Shown here: piece by piece, positions 1 through 6,889 of the stretch
How the letters are laid out: each line of letters opens with the position of its first letter
Numbering within the stretch: the stretch's first letter is position 1
Source of the DNA: DASUMF01 sp040510575
Lineage (GTDB): Bacteria; Actinomycetota; Acidimicrobiia; IMCC26256; DASPTH01
Assembly (NCBI GenBank): GCA_040510575.1
Contig: JBEVIU010000019.1
Location: forward strand, 1 to 18,626
Direction of reading: 5' to 3'
Length of the DNA: 18,626 nt
Made by a program: the position numbers and the translations under genes
Notes under the pieces: generated by a model
The model's input: only the letters and a program-made list of their open reading frames with translations
Database searches by the model: none
Told to the model about the DNA's origin: nothing

Positions 1-1358
1 ACCGCGCCGAGACGTCGAAGATCGACGAGGAGCTCGTGCCGCCGGTGCTGCTGAGCGCCGCGCAGCGCGCCTGGGACGACGCGGTCGAGCTGGGGGAGAC
101 CTTCGGTGTGCGCAACTCGCAGGCCACCGTGCTAGCCCCGACCGGCACCATCGGCCTCATGATGGACTGCGACACCACGGGAGTGGAGCCCGACCTCGCG
201 CTCACCAAGGCGAAGAAGCTCGTGGGTGGCGGCACGATGTTCATCGTCAACCAGACGATCCCGCGTGCGCTGCGCAACCTCGGGTACTCCGACGCGCAGG
301 TCGACGCGATCGTCGCCCACATCGACGAGCACAAGACGCTCGTCGACGCGCCCGGGTTCAACCCCGAGCACCTGCCGGTGTTCGCCTGCTCGATGGGCGA
401 CAACACGATCCACTACATGGGCCACGTCACGATGATGGGCGCGGTGCAGCCGTTTATCTCGGGCGCGATCTCGAAGACCGTGAACATGCCCGAAGACGTC
501 ACCGTCGAAGACGTCGAGCAGCTCCACATCGACGCGTGGAAGCTGGGTGTGAAGGCGATCGCGATCTACCGCGACAACTGCAAGGTCGCGCAGCCGCTCT
601 CCACGCAGAAGAAAGCCGGTGCGGAGGAACCTGCCGCGGTGGTGGAGCGGATCGTCGAGCACGTGATCGTGCAGGAGCCGGTGCGCCAGAAGCTGCCGCG
701 CACGCGCAACTCGAAGACGTTCTCGTTCCGGGTCGCCGACTGCCGCGGGTTCGCCACGGTGGCGCAGTACGAGGACGGGCGTCCGGGTGAGCTGTTCCTC
801 AACGTGTCGAAGCAGGGCTCGACGCTCGCCGGGCTGATGGACTCGTTCGCGATCTCGGTGAGCCACGGCCTGCAGTACGGCGTGCCGCTGCGTGCGTTCG
901 TGGAGACGTTCACCAACCGCAAGTTCGAGCCCGCGGGCATGACCGACGACCCCGACATCCGGATCGCGCAGAGCCTCGTCGACTACATCTTCCGCAAGCT
1001 CGCGGTGGAGTACCTCACGTACGAGGAGCGGGTGGAGATCGGCGTGCTCACCACCGGTGAGCGCATGCAGCCGACGCTGCCGGGGGTCGAAGAGGCGATG
1101 GTGATCGACGAGCCGTCGAACACCATGCTTCCGCCCGAGGACCGCGCACCGTCCGACCCGGGACCACAGGCCACGCTGCCCCTGGCCGCGCCCGCCCAGT
1201 CAGCGCCGGCCAGTTCACCTGTCGGTCCGCCCACGGTGGGGAAGCCCACGTCGGCGAAGCACGAGGTCGTGCTCTGCCACGTGTGCGGCGACATCATGCA
1301 GCGGGCCGGCAGCTGTCACGCCTGCCCCAGCTGCGGCGCCACGAGCGGCTGCTCGTAG
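1..1358 (+). CDS. nrdJ: Vitamin B12-dependent (class II) ribonucleotide reductase, C-terminal part (5' end cut by window)
   Basis: Class II reductase that converts ribonucleotides to deoxyribonucleotides using adenosylcobalamin in place of an oxygen-dependent iron cofactor. The frame is open from base 3, so the gene begins outside the window; about 451 residues are visible of a family that usually exceeds 900. The visible part starts in the last portion of the catalytic barrel (the ATVLAPTGTIGLMMDCDTTG stretch, bases 123-182). It continues through a TSCPD-type domain (about bases 700-1020, including GELFLNVSKQGSTLAGLMDS) and a Pro/Ala-rich linker (about bases 1120-1250). It ends in a cysteine-rich tail (bases 1276-1355) with a CHVCG pair, a CHACPSCG cluster and a final GCS, as is usual for actinobacterial NrdJ; this tail probably binds zinc or serves in thiol exchange. 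A 9-bp hairpin follows the stop. Family assignment is firm; the active-site cysteines lie upstream of the window. Confidence 0.95.
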   Translation, partial: RAETSKIDEELVPPVLLSAAQRAWDDAVELGETFGVRNSQATVLAPTGTIGLMMDCDTTGVEPDLALTKAKKLVGGGTMFIVNQTIPRALRNLGYSDAQVDAIVAHIDEHKTLVDAPGFNPEHLPVFACSMGDNTIHYMGHVTMMGAVQPFISGAISKTVNMPEDVTVEDVEQLHIDAWKLGVKAIAIYRDNCKVAQPLSTQKKAGAEEPAAVVERIVEHVIVQEPVRQKLPRTRNSKTFSFRVADCRGFATVAQYEDGRPGELFLNVSKQGSTLAGLMDSFAISVSHGLQYGVPLRAFVETFTNRKFEPAGMTDDPDIRIAQSLVDYIFRKLAVEYLTYEERVEIGVLTTGERMQPTLPGVEEAMVIDEPSNTMLPPEDRAPSDPGPQATLPLAAPAQSAPASSPVGPPTVGKPTSAKHEVVLCHVCGDIMQRAGSCHACPSCGATSGCS

Positions 1359-1376
1359 CGAGAAGACACGAGCGAC

Positions 1377-1401
1377 GGCCGCCCCTGACGTGGGGGCGGC
1401 C
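1377..1401. terminator. Bidirectional hairpin terminator between nrdJ and the yqeY-like gene
   Basis: A perfect 9-bp, all-G/C inverted repeat: GGCCGCCCC (1377-1385), a 7-base loop, then GGGGCGGCC (1393-1401). It begins 18 bases after the nrdJ stop and ends one base before the yqeY-like stop codon on the other strand, so it fits a shared terminator for two convergent genes. There is no T-run on either side, as is common for terminators in GC-rich actinobacteria. Confidence 0.8.
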
Positions 1402-1402
1402 A

Positions 1403-1762
1403 TCACGACGCGAGGTACGACTGCAGCACCGCGGCTTCGGCGCGCAGCTGATCTGCCGCCGTTGTCTGGTCGAGCGCGTCGTACTGGCGTGCGTGCTCGA
1501 CGCGTTCTGCGATCCCGGTGTCGACGATGTCCACCACGTCGAGCTCGCTGAGCGCACGCCGCGAGACGTCGCCGGCGCCCAGGCCGCGCACGCTTCCCGC
1601 GATCGGATGGTCCGCGCCGGCAGGCCGCAGCGTTGCGGCGACTGCTTCGGCGTTGGCGATCGCCGCCAGCGTCGAGCGCAGCGCCTTCACCGCGGTCGGG
1701 TCCTTCGCCTTCATCGCCGCGAGCAACCCGGCCTGGAGTCGGTCGCGCATCGAGATGCTCAC
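1403..1762 (-). CDS. GatB/YqeY-like domain protein, short form
   Basis: A protein of 119 residues resembling the YqeY family, which is related to the tail domain of the GatB subunit of tRNA-dependent amidotransferase; its cellular role is poorly known. The N-terminal helix pattern (MRDRLQAGLLAAMKAKDPTA, then LRSTLAAIANAEA) and the end (AEAAVLQSYLAS) match the conserved start and mid-protein AVLQxYLP segment of YqeY. The usual C-terminal half is missing: the family is normally about 145-150 residues. The central part, with SRRALSELDVVDIVDTGIAERV, is more divergent. I chose the GTG at 1762; the ATG five codons in (at 1750) is an alternative. The GTG lies exactly six bases after a TACCGT hexamer and has no Shine-Dalgarno sequence, so a leaderless message is likely. 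It may be a natural short paralogue and not a damaged gene. Confidence 0.7.
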   Translation of the reverse strand: MSISMRDRLQAGLLAAMKAKDPTAVKALRSTLAAIANAEAVAATLRPAGADHPIAGSVRGLGAGDVSRRALSELDVVDIVDTGIAERVEHARQYDALDQTTAADQLRAEAAVLQSYLAS

Positions 1763-1768
1763 GGCGCG

Positions 1769-1774
1769 ACGGTA
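1769..1774 (-). promoter_or_regulatory. -10 box (TACCGT) of the yqeY-like gene
   Basis: On the minus strand TACCGT is followed by six bases and then the GTG start at 1762. The hexamer fits the actinobacterial TANNNT -10 pattern, and the expected transcription start falls on or next to the start codon. No convincing -35 hexamer is visible. Support comes mainly from the same arrangement at five other gene starts in the window. Confidence 0.5.
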
Positions 1775-1887
1775 CGCGTGAGCCGGTCCACGCCCGAGGT
1801 GTTTGTGCGTCGGCGCGCGCGATGCCCGAACCGCTCGACGCTTCTCTTGATGAGGCCCCGGTCAGGAGTCTCCGTCATCGCGGGCCG

Positions 1888-1915
1888 TTGACATATCTCC
1901 ATATCGCTATATGAT
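1888..1915 (+). promoter_or_regulatory. Promoter of the arsR operon (TTGACA-16-TATGAT)
   Basis: A perfect -35 box TTGACA (1888-1893), a 16-base spacer and a near-consensus -10 box TATGAT (1910-1915). The transcription start predicted 6-7 bases downstream coincides with the A of the arsR ATG at 1922, so the transcript should be leaderless; no Shine-Dalgarno sequence precedes that ATG. This is the strongest promoter-like sequence in the window and an obvious AT-rich island in GC-rich surroundings. Confidence 0.8.
1892..1913. promoter_or_regulatory. Putative ArsR operator overlapping the promoter
   Basis: CATATC occurs twice as a direct repeat (1892-1897 and 1900-1905, 8-base period). The second copy also forms an inverted repeat with ATATG at 1909-1913 (CATAT-CGCT-ATATG). 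The repeats fill the spacer between the -35 and -10 boxes, where a bound dimer would block RNA polymerase. ArsR-family proteins commonly bind AT-rich imperfect palindromes at their own promoters, so autoregulation is the simplest reading. Binding itself is inferred. Confidence 0.6.
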
Positions 1916-1921
1916 GTCGAC

Positions 1922-2248
1922 ATGGCGCGAGCGGCAACCACCAGCGATGCGTTCAACGCCGTCGCCGAGGAGTGCCGGCGCGACATCCTGACCATGTTGT
2001 CGGGCGGCGAGGCGGCGGTGGGCGAGATCGTCGAGCAGCTCCGGATACCGCAGCCGCAGGTGTCGCGGCACCTCGGCGTGCTGCGGACCGTCGATCTGGT
2101 CCGGTGCCGGACGGTCGGTCGGCGCCACATCTACCGGGTCAACGCCGAAGCGCTGCGCCCGGTGCACGACTGGGTCCGCACGATCGAGGCGCAGTGGAAC
2201 GAACGCCTCGATCGCCTCGACGACGTGCTCGCGGAGTTGCAGCCGTGA
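1922..2248 (+). CDS. ArsR-family winged-helix transcriptional regulator
   Basis: A repressor-type DNA-binding protein of 108 residues, a typical ArsR length. The winged helix covers residues about 10-75: helix ECRRDILTML, the helix-turn-helix VGEIVEQLRIPQPQVSRHLGVLR with the recognition helix near residues 45-56, then a wing ending in GRRHIYRV (67-73). The only cysteine is C62 and no ELCVCDL-type metal site is present, so it is unlikely to be a classical metal sensor. It belongs to the common subgroup encoded just before an AHSA1/SRPBCC protein. Its stop overlaps the next start (GTGA), showing tight coupling. The ATG at 1922 sits six bases after the -10 box, so the message is probably leaderless. 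It most likely represses its own operon, including the carotenoid oxygenase; the inducing signal is unknown. Confidence 0.9.
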   Translation: MARAATTSDAFNAVAEECRRDILTMLSGGEAAVGEIVEQLRIPQPQVSRHLGVLRTVDLVRCRTVGRRHIYRVNAEALRPVHDWVRTIEAQWNERLDRLDDVLAELQP

Positions 2249-2733
2249 CTGCCACGCGGCGCGGCTCGGCCCGCGTGACGCTCCCGTCGGAACGGGAGAT
2301 CCTCATCACTCGTGAGTTCGCGGCGCCGGCGGCGCTCGTGTTCCGCGCGTGGACGACGCCCGACCTCGTGCGCCGGTGGTGGGGATGGGAGTCGTCGCCA
2401 CTGGTCGTGTGCGAGATCGACCTCCGACCCGGCGGTGCCTGGCGGTACGTCACCCGCGATGCCGACGGCACCGAGCTCACGTGGCACGGCACGTACCTCG
2501 AGGTCGATGCACCGCGCCGGCTCGTGTCCACCGAGGTGTTCGGCGACAACGTCGACGGCGAAGCGCAGAACATCCTCACGCTCGTCGAACGCGACGGCGT
2601 CACCGAGTTGCAGGTGACCGTGGTGCACCGGAGCAAGGAGCACCGCGACGGCCACGTCGCCTCCGGCATGGAACGCGGGCTGCAGAACTCCCTGGATCGA
2701 CTCGACGAACTGATTGAAGGAGACGTCCGATGA
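2245..2733 (+). CDS. SRPBCC / AHSA1-domain protein
   Basis: A protein of 162 residues with an activator-of-Hsp90-ATPase-1-like (AHSA1) fold of the SRPBCC superfamily, whose members hold hydrophobic ligands in a deep pocket. Recognisable pieces are the N-terminal strand and helix ITREFAAPAALVFRAWTTPDLVRRWWG (about 21-47), the family motif IDLRPGGAWRY (58-68), TWHGTYLEVDAPRRLVSTE (79-97) and the C-terminal helix GMERGLQNSLDRLDELI (141-157). The GTG start at 2245 overlaps the arsR stop; the frame is open much further upstream, but that would run inside arsR. ArsR-AHSA1 pairs are very common in actinobacteria, yet the ligand or reaction is rarely known. Here the downstream carotenoid oxygenase raises the possibility of a hydrophobic isoprenoid or stilbenoid ligand, which is inference only. 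Confidence 0.88.
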   Translation: MTATRRGSARVTLPSEREILITREFAAPAALVFRAWTTPDLVRRWWGWESSPLVVCEIDLRPGGAWRYVTRDADGTELTWHGTYLEVDAPRRLVSTEVFGDNVDGEAQNILTLVERDGVTELQVTVVHRSKEHRDGHVASGMERGLQNSLDRLDELIEGDVR

Positions 2734-3284
2734 GCGAGATTGCCGAGCGGTATCGACGGGTCGCGGGTCGGTTCACCGAACGCGTGCACGAGGTGCCCGA
2801 CGCAGCGTGGGACAACCCGGCGCCCTGTGAAGGCTGGGACGCGCGCGACGTGGTGCGTCACCTGGTGGAGTGGCTCCCCGCGTTCATGGACGCTGCCGGC
2901 GGACCGCCGATCGCCGTGGGGCCGTCGGTCGACGACGATCCGGCCGGCGCGTGGGACGTGTTGAACGCCAGCGTGCAGTCGTTGCTCGACGACCCGGTGG
3001 CGTCGGCCGCGGAGATCAGCCACCCGCAAGCCGGCACCCATCGCTTCGACGACGCGATCGCAACGTTCTTCCTCGGCGACGTCGTGGTGCACACGTGGGA
3101 TCTCGCCCGGGCCACCGGCCTCGACGAGACGCTCGATCCGGAAGCCGCGCACGACATGCTCATCGGCATGGAGCCACTGGACGACATGCTCCGCGCCAGT
3201 GGCCAGTACGGCCCGCGGGTGGAAGTTGGCGCGGATGCCGACGAGCAGACGAGGCTGATCGCGTTCACCGGCCGTCAACCCTGA
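2730..3284 (+). CDS. TIGR03086-type DinB-like / maleylpyruvate isomerase N-terminal-like protein
   Basis: A protein of 184 residues resembling the actinobacterial TIGR03086 group of the DinB/YfiT-like four-helix-bundle superfamily, which includes mycothiol-dependent maleylpyruvate isomerase. Visible marks are the N-terminal helix (ERYRRVAGRFTERV), the conserved PAPCEGWDARDVVRHLVEW (30-48) and GDVVVHTWDLARATG (116-130). The family's metal ligands would be H44, D117 and H121. Many members use a thiol cofactor, such as mycothiol in actinobacteria, but the reaction of this one cannot be told. The ATG overlaps the preceding stop (ATGA) and is preceded by AAGGAG at 2717-2722 with a 7-base spacer, which fixes the start. 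It lies in the ArsR operon directly before the carotenoid oxygenase, 11 bases away. Confidence 0.85.
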   Translation: MSEIAERYRRVAGRFTERVHEVPDAAWDNPAPCEGWDARDVVRHLVEWLPAFMDAAGGPPIAVGPSVDDDPAGAWDVLNASVQSLLDDPVASAAEISHPQAGTHRFDDAIATFFLGDVVVHTWDLARATGLDETLDPEAAHDMLIGMEPLDDMLRASGQYGPRVEVGADADEQTRLIAFTGRQP

Positions 3285-3295
3285 GCAGGAGTGCA

Positions 3296-4699
3296 GTGGC
3301 CGACCTGCAGCTGGTCGATCCGAAGACGAACGAGTACCTGACCGGTCGGTTCGCTGCGGTCCACCGCGAGATCGACACCACCAAGCTCGATGTCGTGGGC
3401 GACCTGCCACGCGACCTCGCGGGCGTCTACATCCGCAACGGGCCGAACCCGAAGTTTCCTCCACTCGGCAGCTACACGTTCCCGATGGAGGGCGACGGCA
3501 TGCTGCACGCGCTCTGGCTCGAGAACGGCGAAGCCCGGTACAAGAACCGCTTCGTGCGCACGCGCGGCATGGAGGCGGAAGAGCGGGCGGGGAAGGCGAT
3601 CTTCGGCGGGCTCATGACGCCGGCGTTCGTCGATCAGTCGTTGCTCGGCCCTGATCCCGACCCGGGCTGGCCGACCAAGCTCGACGCGTTCATCAACATC
3701 GTTCGCCACGACGGGCACTGGCTCGCGCTCGAGGAGGGCACGCCTGCGTACGAGGTGTCGCCGGAGCTCGAGACGATCGGACGCTTCGACTTCGACGGCG
3801 GCCTGGCGAAGGGCCTCACCGCACACCCGAAGCTCGACCCGCGCACCGGCGAGCTCGTCGTGTTCCGCTACGACGTCGAGGCGCCGTTCCTCACCTGGGC
3901 GGTCGTGGCGCCCGACGGCACCATGGCACACGTCGAGACACCGATCGACGGCGTGGACCGCAGCTACATGATCCACGACTTCGCCGTCACCGAGCGCAAC
4001 ATCGTGATCATGCTGGGTCCCGCGGTGTTCGACATCGACGCGATGCTCACCGGAGGCCAGGTCCTCGAGTGGATGCCCGAGCTCGGCACCCAGTTCGCGG
4101 TGATCCCGCGTGACGGCAGCGCGCCGGTCACGTGGATCCACGCCGACGCCATGTGGGTGTGGCACTTCGCGAACGCGTACGACGACGGCGACGCCGTGGT
4201 GCTCGACTTCCCCGGATGGAACGTGCCGGCGTTCCTCGCGCCCGGTGTCGACTCCGGAGGCGCGTACACGCGCGCCACGCTGCGTCCGACGGCGGGCACC
4301 GTCAGGTTCGAGGTGCTGCACCAGCGCGGCACCGAGTTCCCGCGCATCGACGACCGACTCCTCGGGACTCGACACCGGTACGTGACCGTGTCGGCGTCGT
4401 CCGGTCGTCCCGACCTCACGGGTTCCGAGCACGACGTGTTGTGCCGGGTCGACCTCGACACGGGGGAGTGGGTGGAACAGGCCTGCGATCTCTCGTTCGG
4501 CGAGGTCGCGTTCGCGCCCCGCACCGGCGGCACTGATCCGCTCGACGGCTACTACCTCGCGTTCGGGACCGGGCTCGACGACGGCCGGTCCGGTCTCGTG
4601 GTGTGGGATGCAGCCACGTTCCCCGGGCCACCGCGGGCCCGCGTGCTCACCCCCCAGCGCATCCCGAACGGTCTCCACGGCAACTGGTTCCCTGCCTAA
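3296..4699 (+). CDS. Carotenoid oxygenase family protein (carotenoid/stilbene cleavage dioxygenase)
   Basis: A non-heme iron(II) dioxygenase of 467 residues, a normal length for the RPE65/CCD/lignostilbene dioxygenase family, which splits C=C bonds of carotenoids, apocarotenoids or stilbenes with O2 to give carbonyl products. All four iron-binding histidines are present in their family contexts: H177 (TAHPKLDPRTGEL), H227 (MIHDFAVTE), H290 (WHFANAYDDGD) and H461 (PNGLHGNWFP). The N-terminal IRNGPNPKF (47-55) and EGDGMLHALW (65-74) are also classic. I chose the GTG at 3296 because AGGAG lies at 3287-3291 with a 4-base spacer and upstream frame extensions would run inside the previous gene. No signal peptide is seen, so it is probably cytosolic or peripheral on the membrane. 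It is the last gene of the ArsR operon. The substrate cannot be told from sequence alone. Confidence 0.95.
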   Translation: MADLQLVDPKTNEYLTGRFAAVHREIDTTKLDVVGDLPRDLAGVYIRNGPNPKFPPLGSYTFPMEGDGMLHALWLENGEARYKNRFVRTRGMEAEERAGKAIFGGLMTPAFVDQSLLGPDPDPGWPTKLDAFINIVRHDGHWLALEEGTPAYEVSPELETIGRFDFDGGLAKGLTAHPKLDPRTGELVVFRYDVEAPFLTWAVVAPDGTMAHVETPIDGVDRSYMIHDFAVTERNIVIMLGPAVFDIDAMLTGGQVLEWMPELGTQFAVIPRDGSAPVTWIHADAMWVWHFANAYDDGDAVVLDFPGWNVPAFLAPGVDSGGAYTRATLRPTAGTVRFEVLHQRGTEFPRIDDRLLGTRHRYVTVSASSGRPDLTGSEHDVLCRVDLDTGEWVEQACDLSFGEVAFAPRTGGTDPLDGYYLAFGTGLDDGRSGLVVWDAATFPGPPRARVLTPQRIPNGLHGNWFPA

Positions 4700-4726
4700 G
4701 CGGTCGCGTCGGCGGGCCGTCACGCC

Positions 4727-4732
4727 TAGCGT
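4727..4732 (+). promoter_or_regulatory. -10 box (TAGCGT) before the M23 gene
   Basis: TAGCGT lies in the short gap after the carotenoid oxygenase. Transcription would start around 4738-4740. This gives a 5' leader of about 25 bases that contains the GAGGAG ribosome binding site at 4753-4758. No clear -35 box is visible. Confidence 0.45.
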
Positions 4733-4752
4733 GGGGATGCACCTCCGCCGTC

Positions 4753-4758
4753 GAGGAG
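4753..4758 (+). promoter_or_regulatory. Ribosome binding site deciding the M23 gene start
   Basis: GAGGAG followed by five bases and then the ATG at 4764. This favours 4764 over the in-frame ATG at 4737, which has no Shine-Dalgarno sequence and would put nine extra residues before a well-formed signal peptide. Confidence 0.7.
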
Positions 4759-4763
4759 CCCCG

Positions 4764-5966
4764 ATGCGCCGCGCCGTCTTCCCCGTCGCCCTGCTCGTCG
4801 CTCTGAGTGCGTGCGCGCTCGCAGCCGTCGCACCCGGCGCGACCGCTCAGACCGACGCCGGTACCCTCACCCCGATCGTGGTGACCGCGCTCTCCGACGA
4901 GCCCGTCGTCGCCGCGCTCGGAACCGACAACGCGCTGCACGTGATCTACGAGTTGCAGCTCGTGAACCCGCAAGCGGTGGCCGTCCCCGTCGCGAGTGTG
5001 GAGGTGCACAGCGCGAGCCCTGACATCAAGGTCGCGACCTTCGCGGGCGACGACCTCACCGCGCGGCTCCGTCACCTCGACGGCTCCGCGGTCGCGGTCG
5101 CCGTCATCGATCCGGGCGCAACCCTGTTCCTGTTCGTCGACATCGCCCTCTCGAGCTCGGACGAGTTGCCCGACGCCCTCGAACACCACGTCACCGTCGG
5201 CGATCGCTCGTTCGTCGTCGCCCCGGTGGCCGTCGCGCCGCGCCGGCCGACGGTGCTGGCGCCACCGGTCGCGGGCACGAGCTGGGTCGTGACCGACGGA
5301 TGTTGTGGACCCGATGCGTCGCATCGCAACACGATCCTGTCGACGTCCGACGGGTTCGCAGTCCCCACCCGCTTCGCCGTCGATCTCCGCCAGATGGACG
5401 AACAAGGGCGCTTCGTGGTCGACGATCCGACGCAGGCCGCCGACTACCCGGGCTACGGGACCTTGGTGTTCGCGGTGGCGCCCGGGCAGGTCGTGACCAC
5501 CGTCGACCAATTCCCCGAGCAGGTCCCGGGCACCGTGCCGCCGCCGGGTACGTTCGACGCCGAGCACAACGAGGGGAACTCGGTCGTGATCCGACTGCGC
5601 AACGGCACCTATGCGTCCTACGGGCAACTCCAGGCGGGGTCGGTGATCGTGAAGCCCGGCGCGCACGTGCGGCGGGGGCAGCCGATCGCCAAGCTCGGCA
5701 ACAGCGGCAATTCCTCGGCGCCGCATCTCCACTTCCAGCTCATGTCCGGCCCGTCGGTCGGCGCCGATGGTCTCCCGTTCGTGCTCGGTGCGTTCGGATA
5801 CGCCGGCCAGATCGACGCCGCTCGCCTCGCCGAGCAGGGCTTGACCGGCGCGTACGCCGACAATCGAGTGCCGACGGCACAGACGCGCCAACGTCAACTT
5901 CCCCTCGACCTGGCGATCCTCGACTTCGACGCCAGCTCGGGTACCTCGGGCAGCCCGCTCGTCTGA
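4764..5966 (+). CDS. Exported M23 (LytM/peptidoglycan endopeptidase-like) family protein
   Basis: A secreted or lipid-anchored protein of 400 residues with a C-terminal M23 fold, a family that cuts peptide cross-links in cell-wall peptidoglycan or regulates such enzymes. The N-terminus MRRAVFPVALLVALSAC is a signal peptide with a plausible lipobox (LSAC, Cys17); alternatively signal peptidase I could cut after ATA (residue 30). Residues about 35-165 form a beta-rich domain of unknown role. The M23 part runs from about 170: SHRN (H187), RFAVDL (D207), VIVKPGAHVRRGQPIAKLGNSG (294-315) and HLHF (H321, H323). The usual HxxxD zinc motif is replaced by the RFAVD variant, in which an upstream histidine such as H187 may serve instead, so activity is likely but not certain. 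The stop shares one base with the next start (TGATG). Confidence 0.85.
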   Translation: MRRAVFPVALLVALSACALAAVAPGATAQTDAGTLTPIVVTALSDEPVVAALGTDNALHVIYELQLVNPQAVAVPVASVEVHSASPDIKVATFAGDDLTARLRHLDGSAVAVAVIDPGATLFLFVDIALSSSDELPDALEHHVTVGDRSFVVAPVAVAPRRPTVLAPPVAGTSWVVTDGCCGPDASHRNTILSTSDGFAVPTRFAVDLRQMDEQGRFVVDDPTQAADYPGYGTLVFAVAPGQVVTTVDQFPEQVPGTVPPPGTFDAEHNEGNSVVIRLRNGTYASYGQLQAGSVIVKPGAHVRRGQPIAKLGNSGNSSAPHLHFQLMSGPSVGADGLPFVLGAFGYAGQIDAARLAEQGLTGAYADNRVPTAQTRQRQLPLDLAILDFDASSGTSGSPLV

Positions 5967-6889
5967 TGACGACCCTCGACGACGCGCTCGCACTCCCGGT
6001 GTCGTTCGACGCGCGCTACGGCGCCGGTCACCGGCGCGCGCTCGTGCTCGGCGGTGGGGGTGTCGTGTTCGTGGCGTGGCTCACCGCCTACCTGTCCGAG
6101 CTCGCGCGTCGAGGTGTTGCGGTGGAAGCGGCAGACCGCGTCGTGGGTACGTCGGCCGGTTCGGTGCTTGCCGCCGCCGTCGCGCACCATCGCTTGTCGC
6201 GCTTCGAGCGTTTGGTCCGCGTCCTCGAGGATCGTCCCGCACTGATTCGTCGCTTGGCGCCCGCGGGCACGCTGGCGCCCAGCCAGCAGCGCGCGTCCTT
6301 GCTCTTCGCCGGCGCACGCGACGCCGAGCCCGACACGATCCGTGCCATCGGTGCCGCAGCACTGGCGGCGATGACGCCTTCGCCCGACGTGCTGCCTGCC
6401 GCGCTCCTCCTGATGCTGCAGACCTGGCGGTGGCCGACGGGCGACCTGGTCGTGAGTGCAGCCGACACCTACAGCGGTGAGCGTCTCGCAGTCACGAAGA
6501 CTGCGGGCGTGCCCCTGTTGCGCGCGGTCGCCGCGAGCTCCTCGGTGCCGGGCTTGTTCGCACCGCAGCGCCTCGGTGATCGTCGCGCCATGGACGGTGG
6601 CGTGTCGGGCAGCGGGATCCACGCGGACCTCGCCGCAGGCGCCGAGCGGGCACTCGTGTTCCCGATCGCCGACTCGCTCGCGGAGGCGATGTACACGATC
6701 CAGCCCGACGCGACCGACCAGGAGGTGCGTGCACTGCGGGCGTCGGGCACGAACGTGGAGGTGCGTTGGACGCGCCTGCCGCCCACCACCAACCTCATGG
6801 ATCCGGCCGAGGTGCCCGCGGCACTCGCCCTCGGGGCCGAGCAGGGCGCCGAAGACGCCGACGGGCTGCGCGACTTCTGGATCGGGTGA
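5966..6889 (+). CDS. Patatin-like phospholipase family protein
   Basis: A serine lipid acyl hydrolase of 307 residues with a Ser-Asp dyad, a family that releases fatty acids from phospholipids or related esters. The three landmarks are present in order: the glycine-rich oxyanion loop LGGGGVVFVAW (28-38), the nucleophile elbow GTSAG with Ser63, and the catalytic Asp210 in DGG, preceded by ASSSVPGLFAPQRLGDRRAM. Length is normal for small bacterial patatins. No signal peptide is seen, so it is probably cytoplasmic or membrane-associated. The frame is open far upstream inside the M23 gene, but the ATG at 5966 overlapping the previous stop is the sensible start. It overlaps the next gene by GTGA, so M23, patatin and YqgE form one coupled unit, perhaps an envelope-maintenance set (inference). 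Confidence 0.93.
   Translation: MTTLDDALALPVSFDARYGAGHRRALVLGGGGVVFVAWLTAYLSELARRGVAVEAADRVVGTSAGSVLAAAVAHHRLSRFERLVRVLEDRPALIRRLAPAGTLAPSQQRASLLFAGARDAEPDTIRAIGAAALAAMTPSPDVLPAALLLMLQTWRWPTGDLVVSAADTYSGERLAVTKTAGVPLLRAVAASSSVPGLFAPQRLGDRRAMDGGVSGSGIHADLAAGAERALVFPIADSLAEAMYTIQPDATDQEVRALRASGTNVEVRWTRLPPTTNLMDPAEVPAALALGAEQGAEDADGLRDFWIG

Noticed and set aside
3275..4723. Minus-strand open frame of 482 codons opposite the carotenoid oxygenase
   Set aside because: The oxygenase has all four iron ligands on the plus strand; the antisense translation is Val/Glu/Arg/His-rich with no domain signature.
4737..4763. ATG at 4737 as the start of the M23 protein, giving another leaderless gene
   Set aside because: It is only four bases from TAGCGT, and the ATG at 4764 has a good GAGGAG site and gives a cleaner signal peptide. 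The alternative is not excluded.
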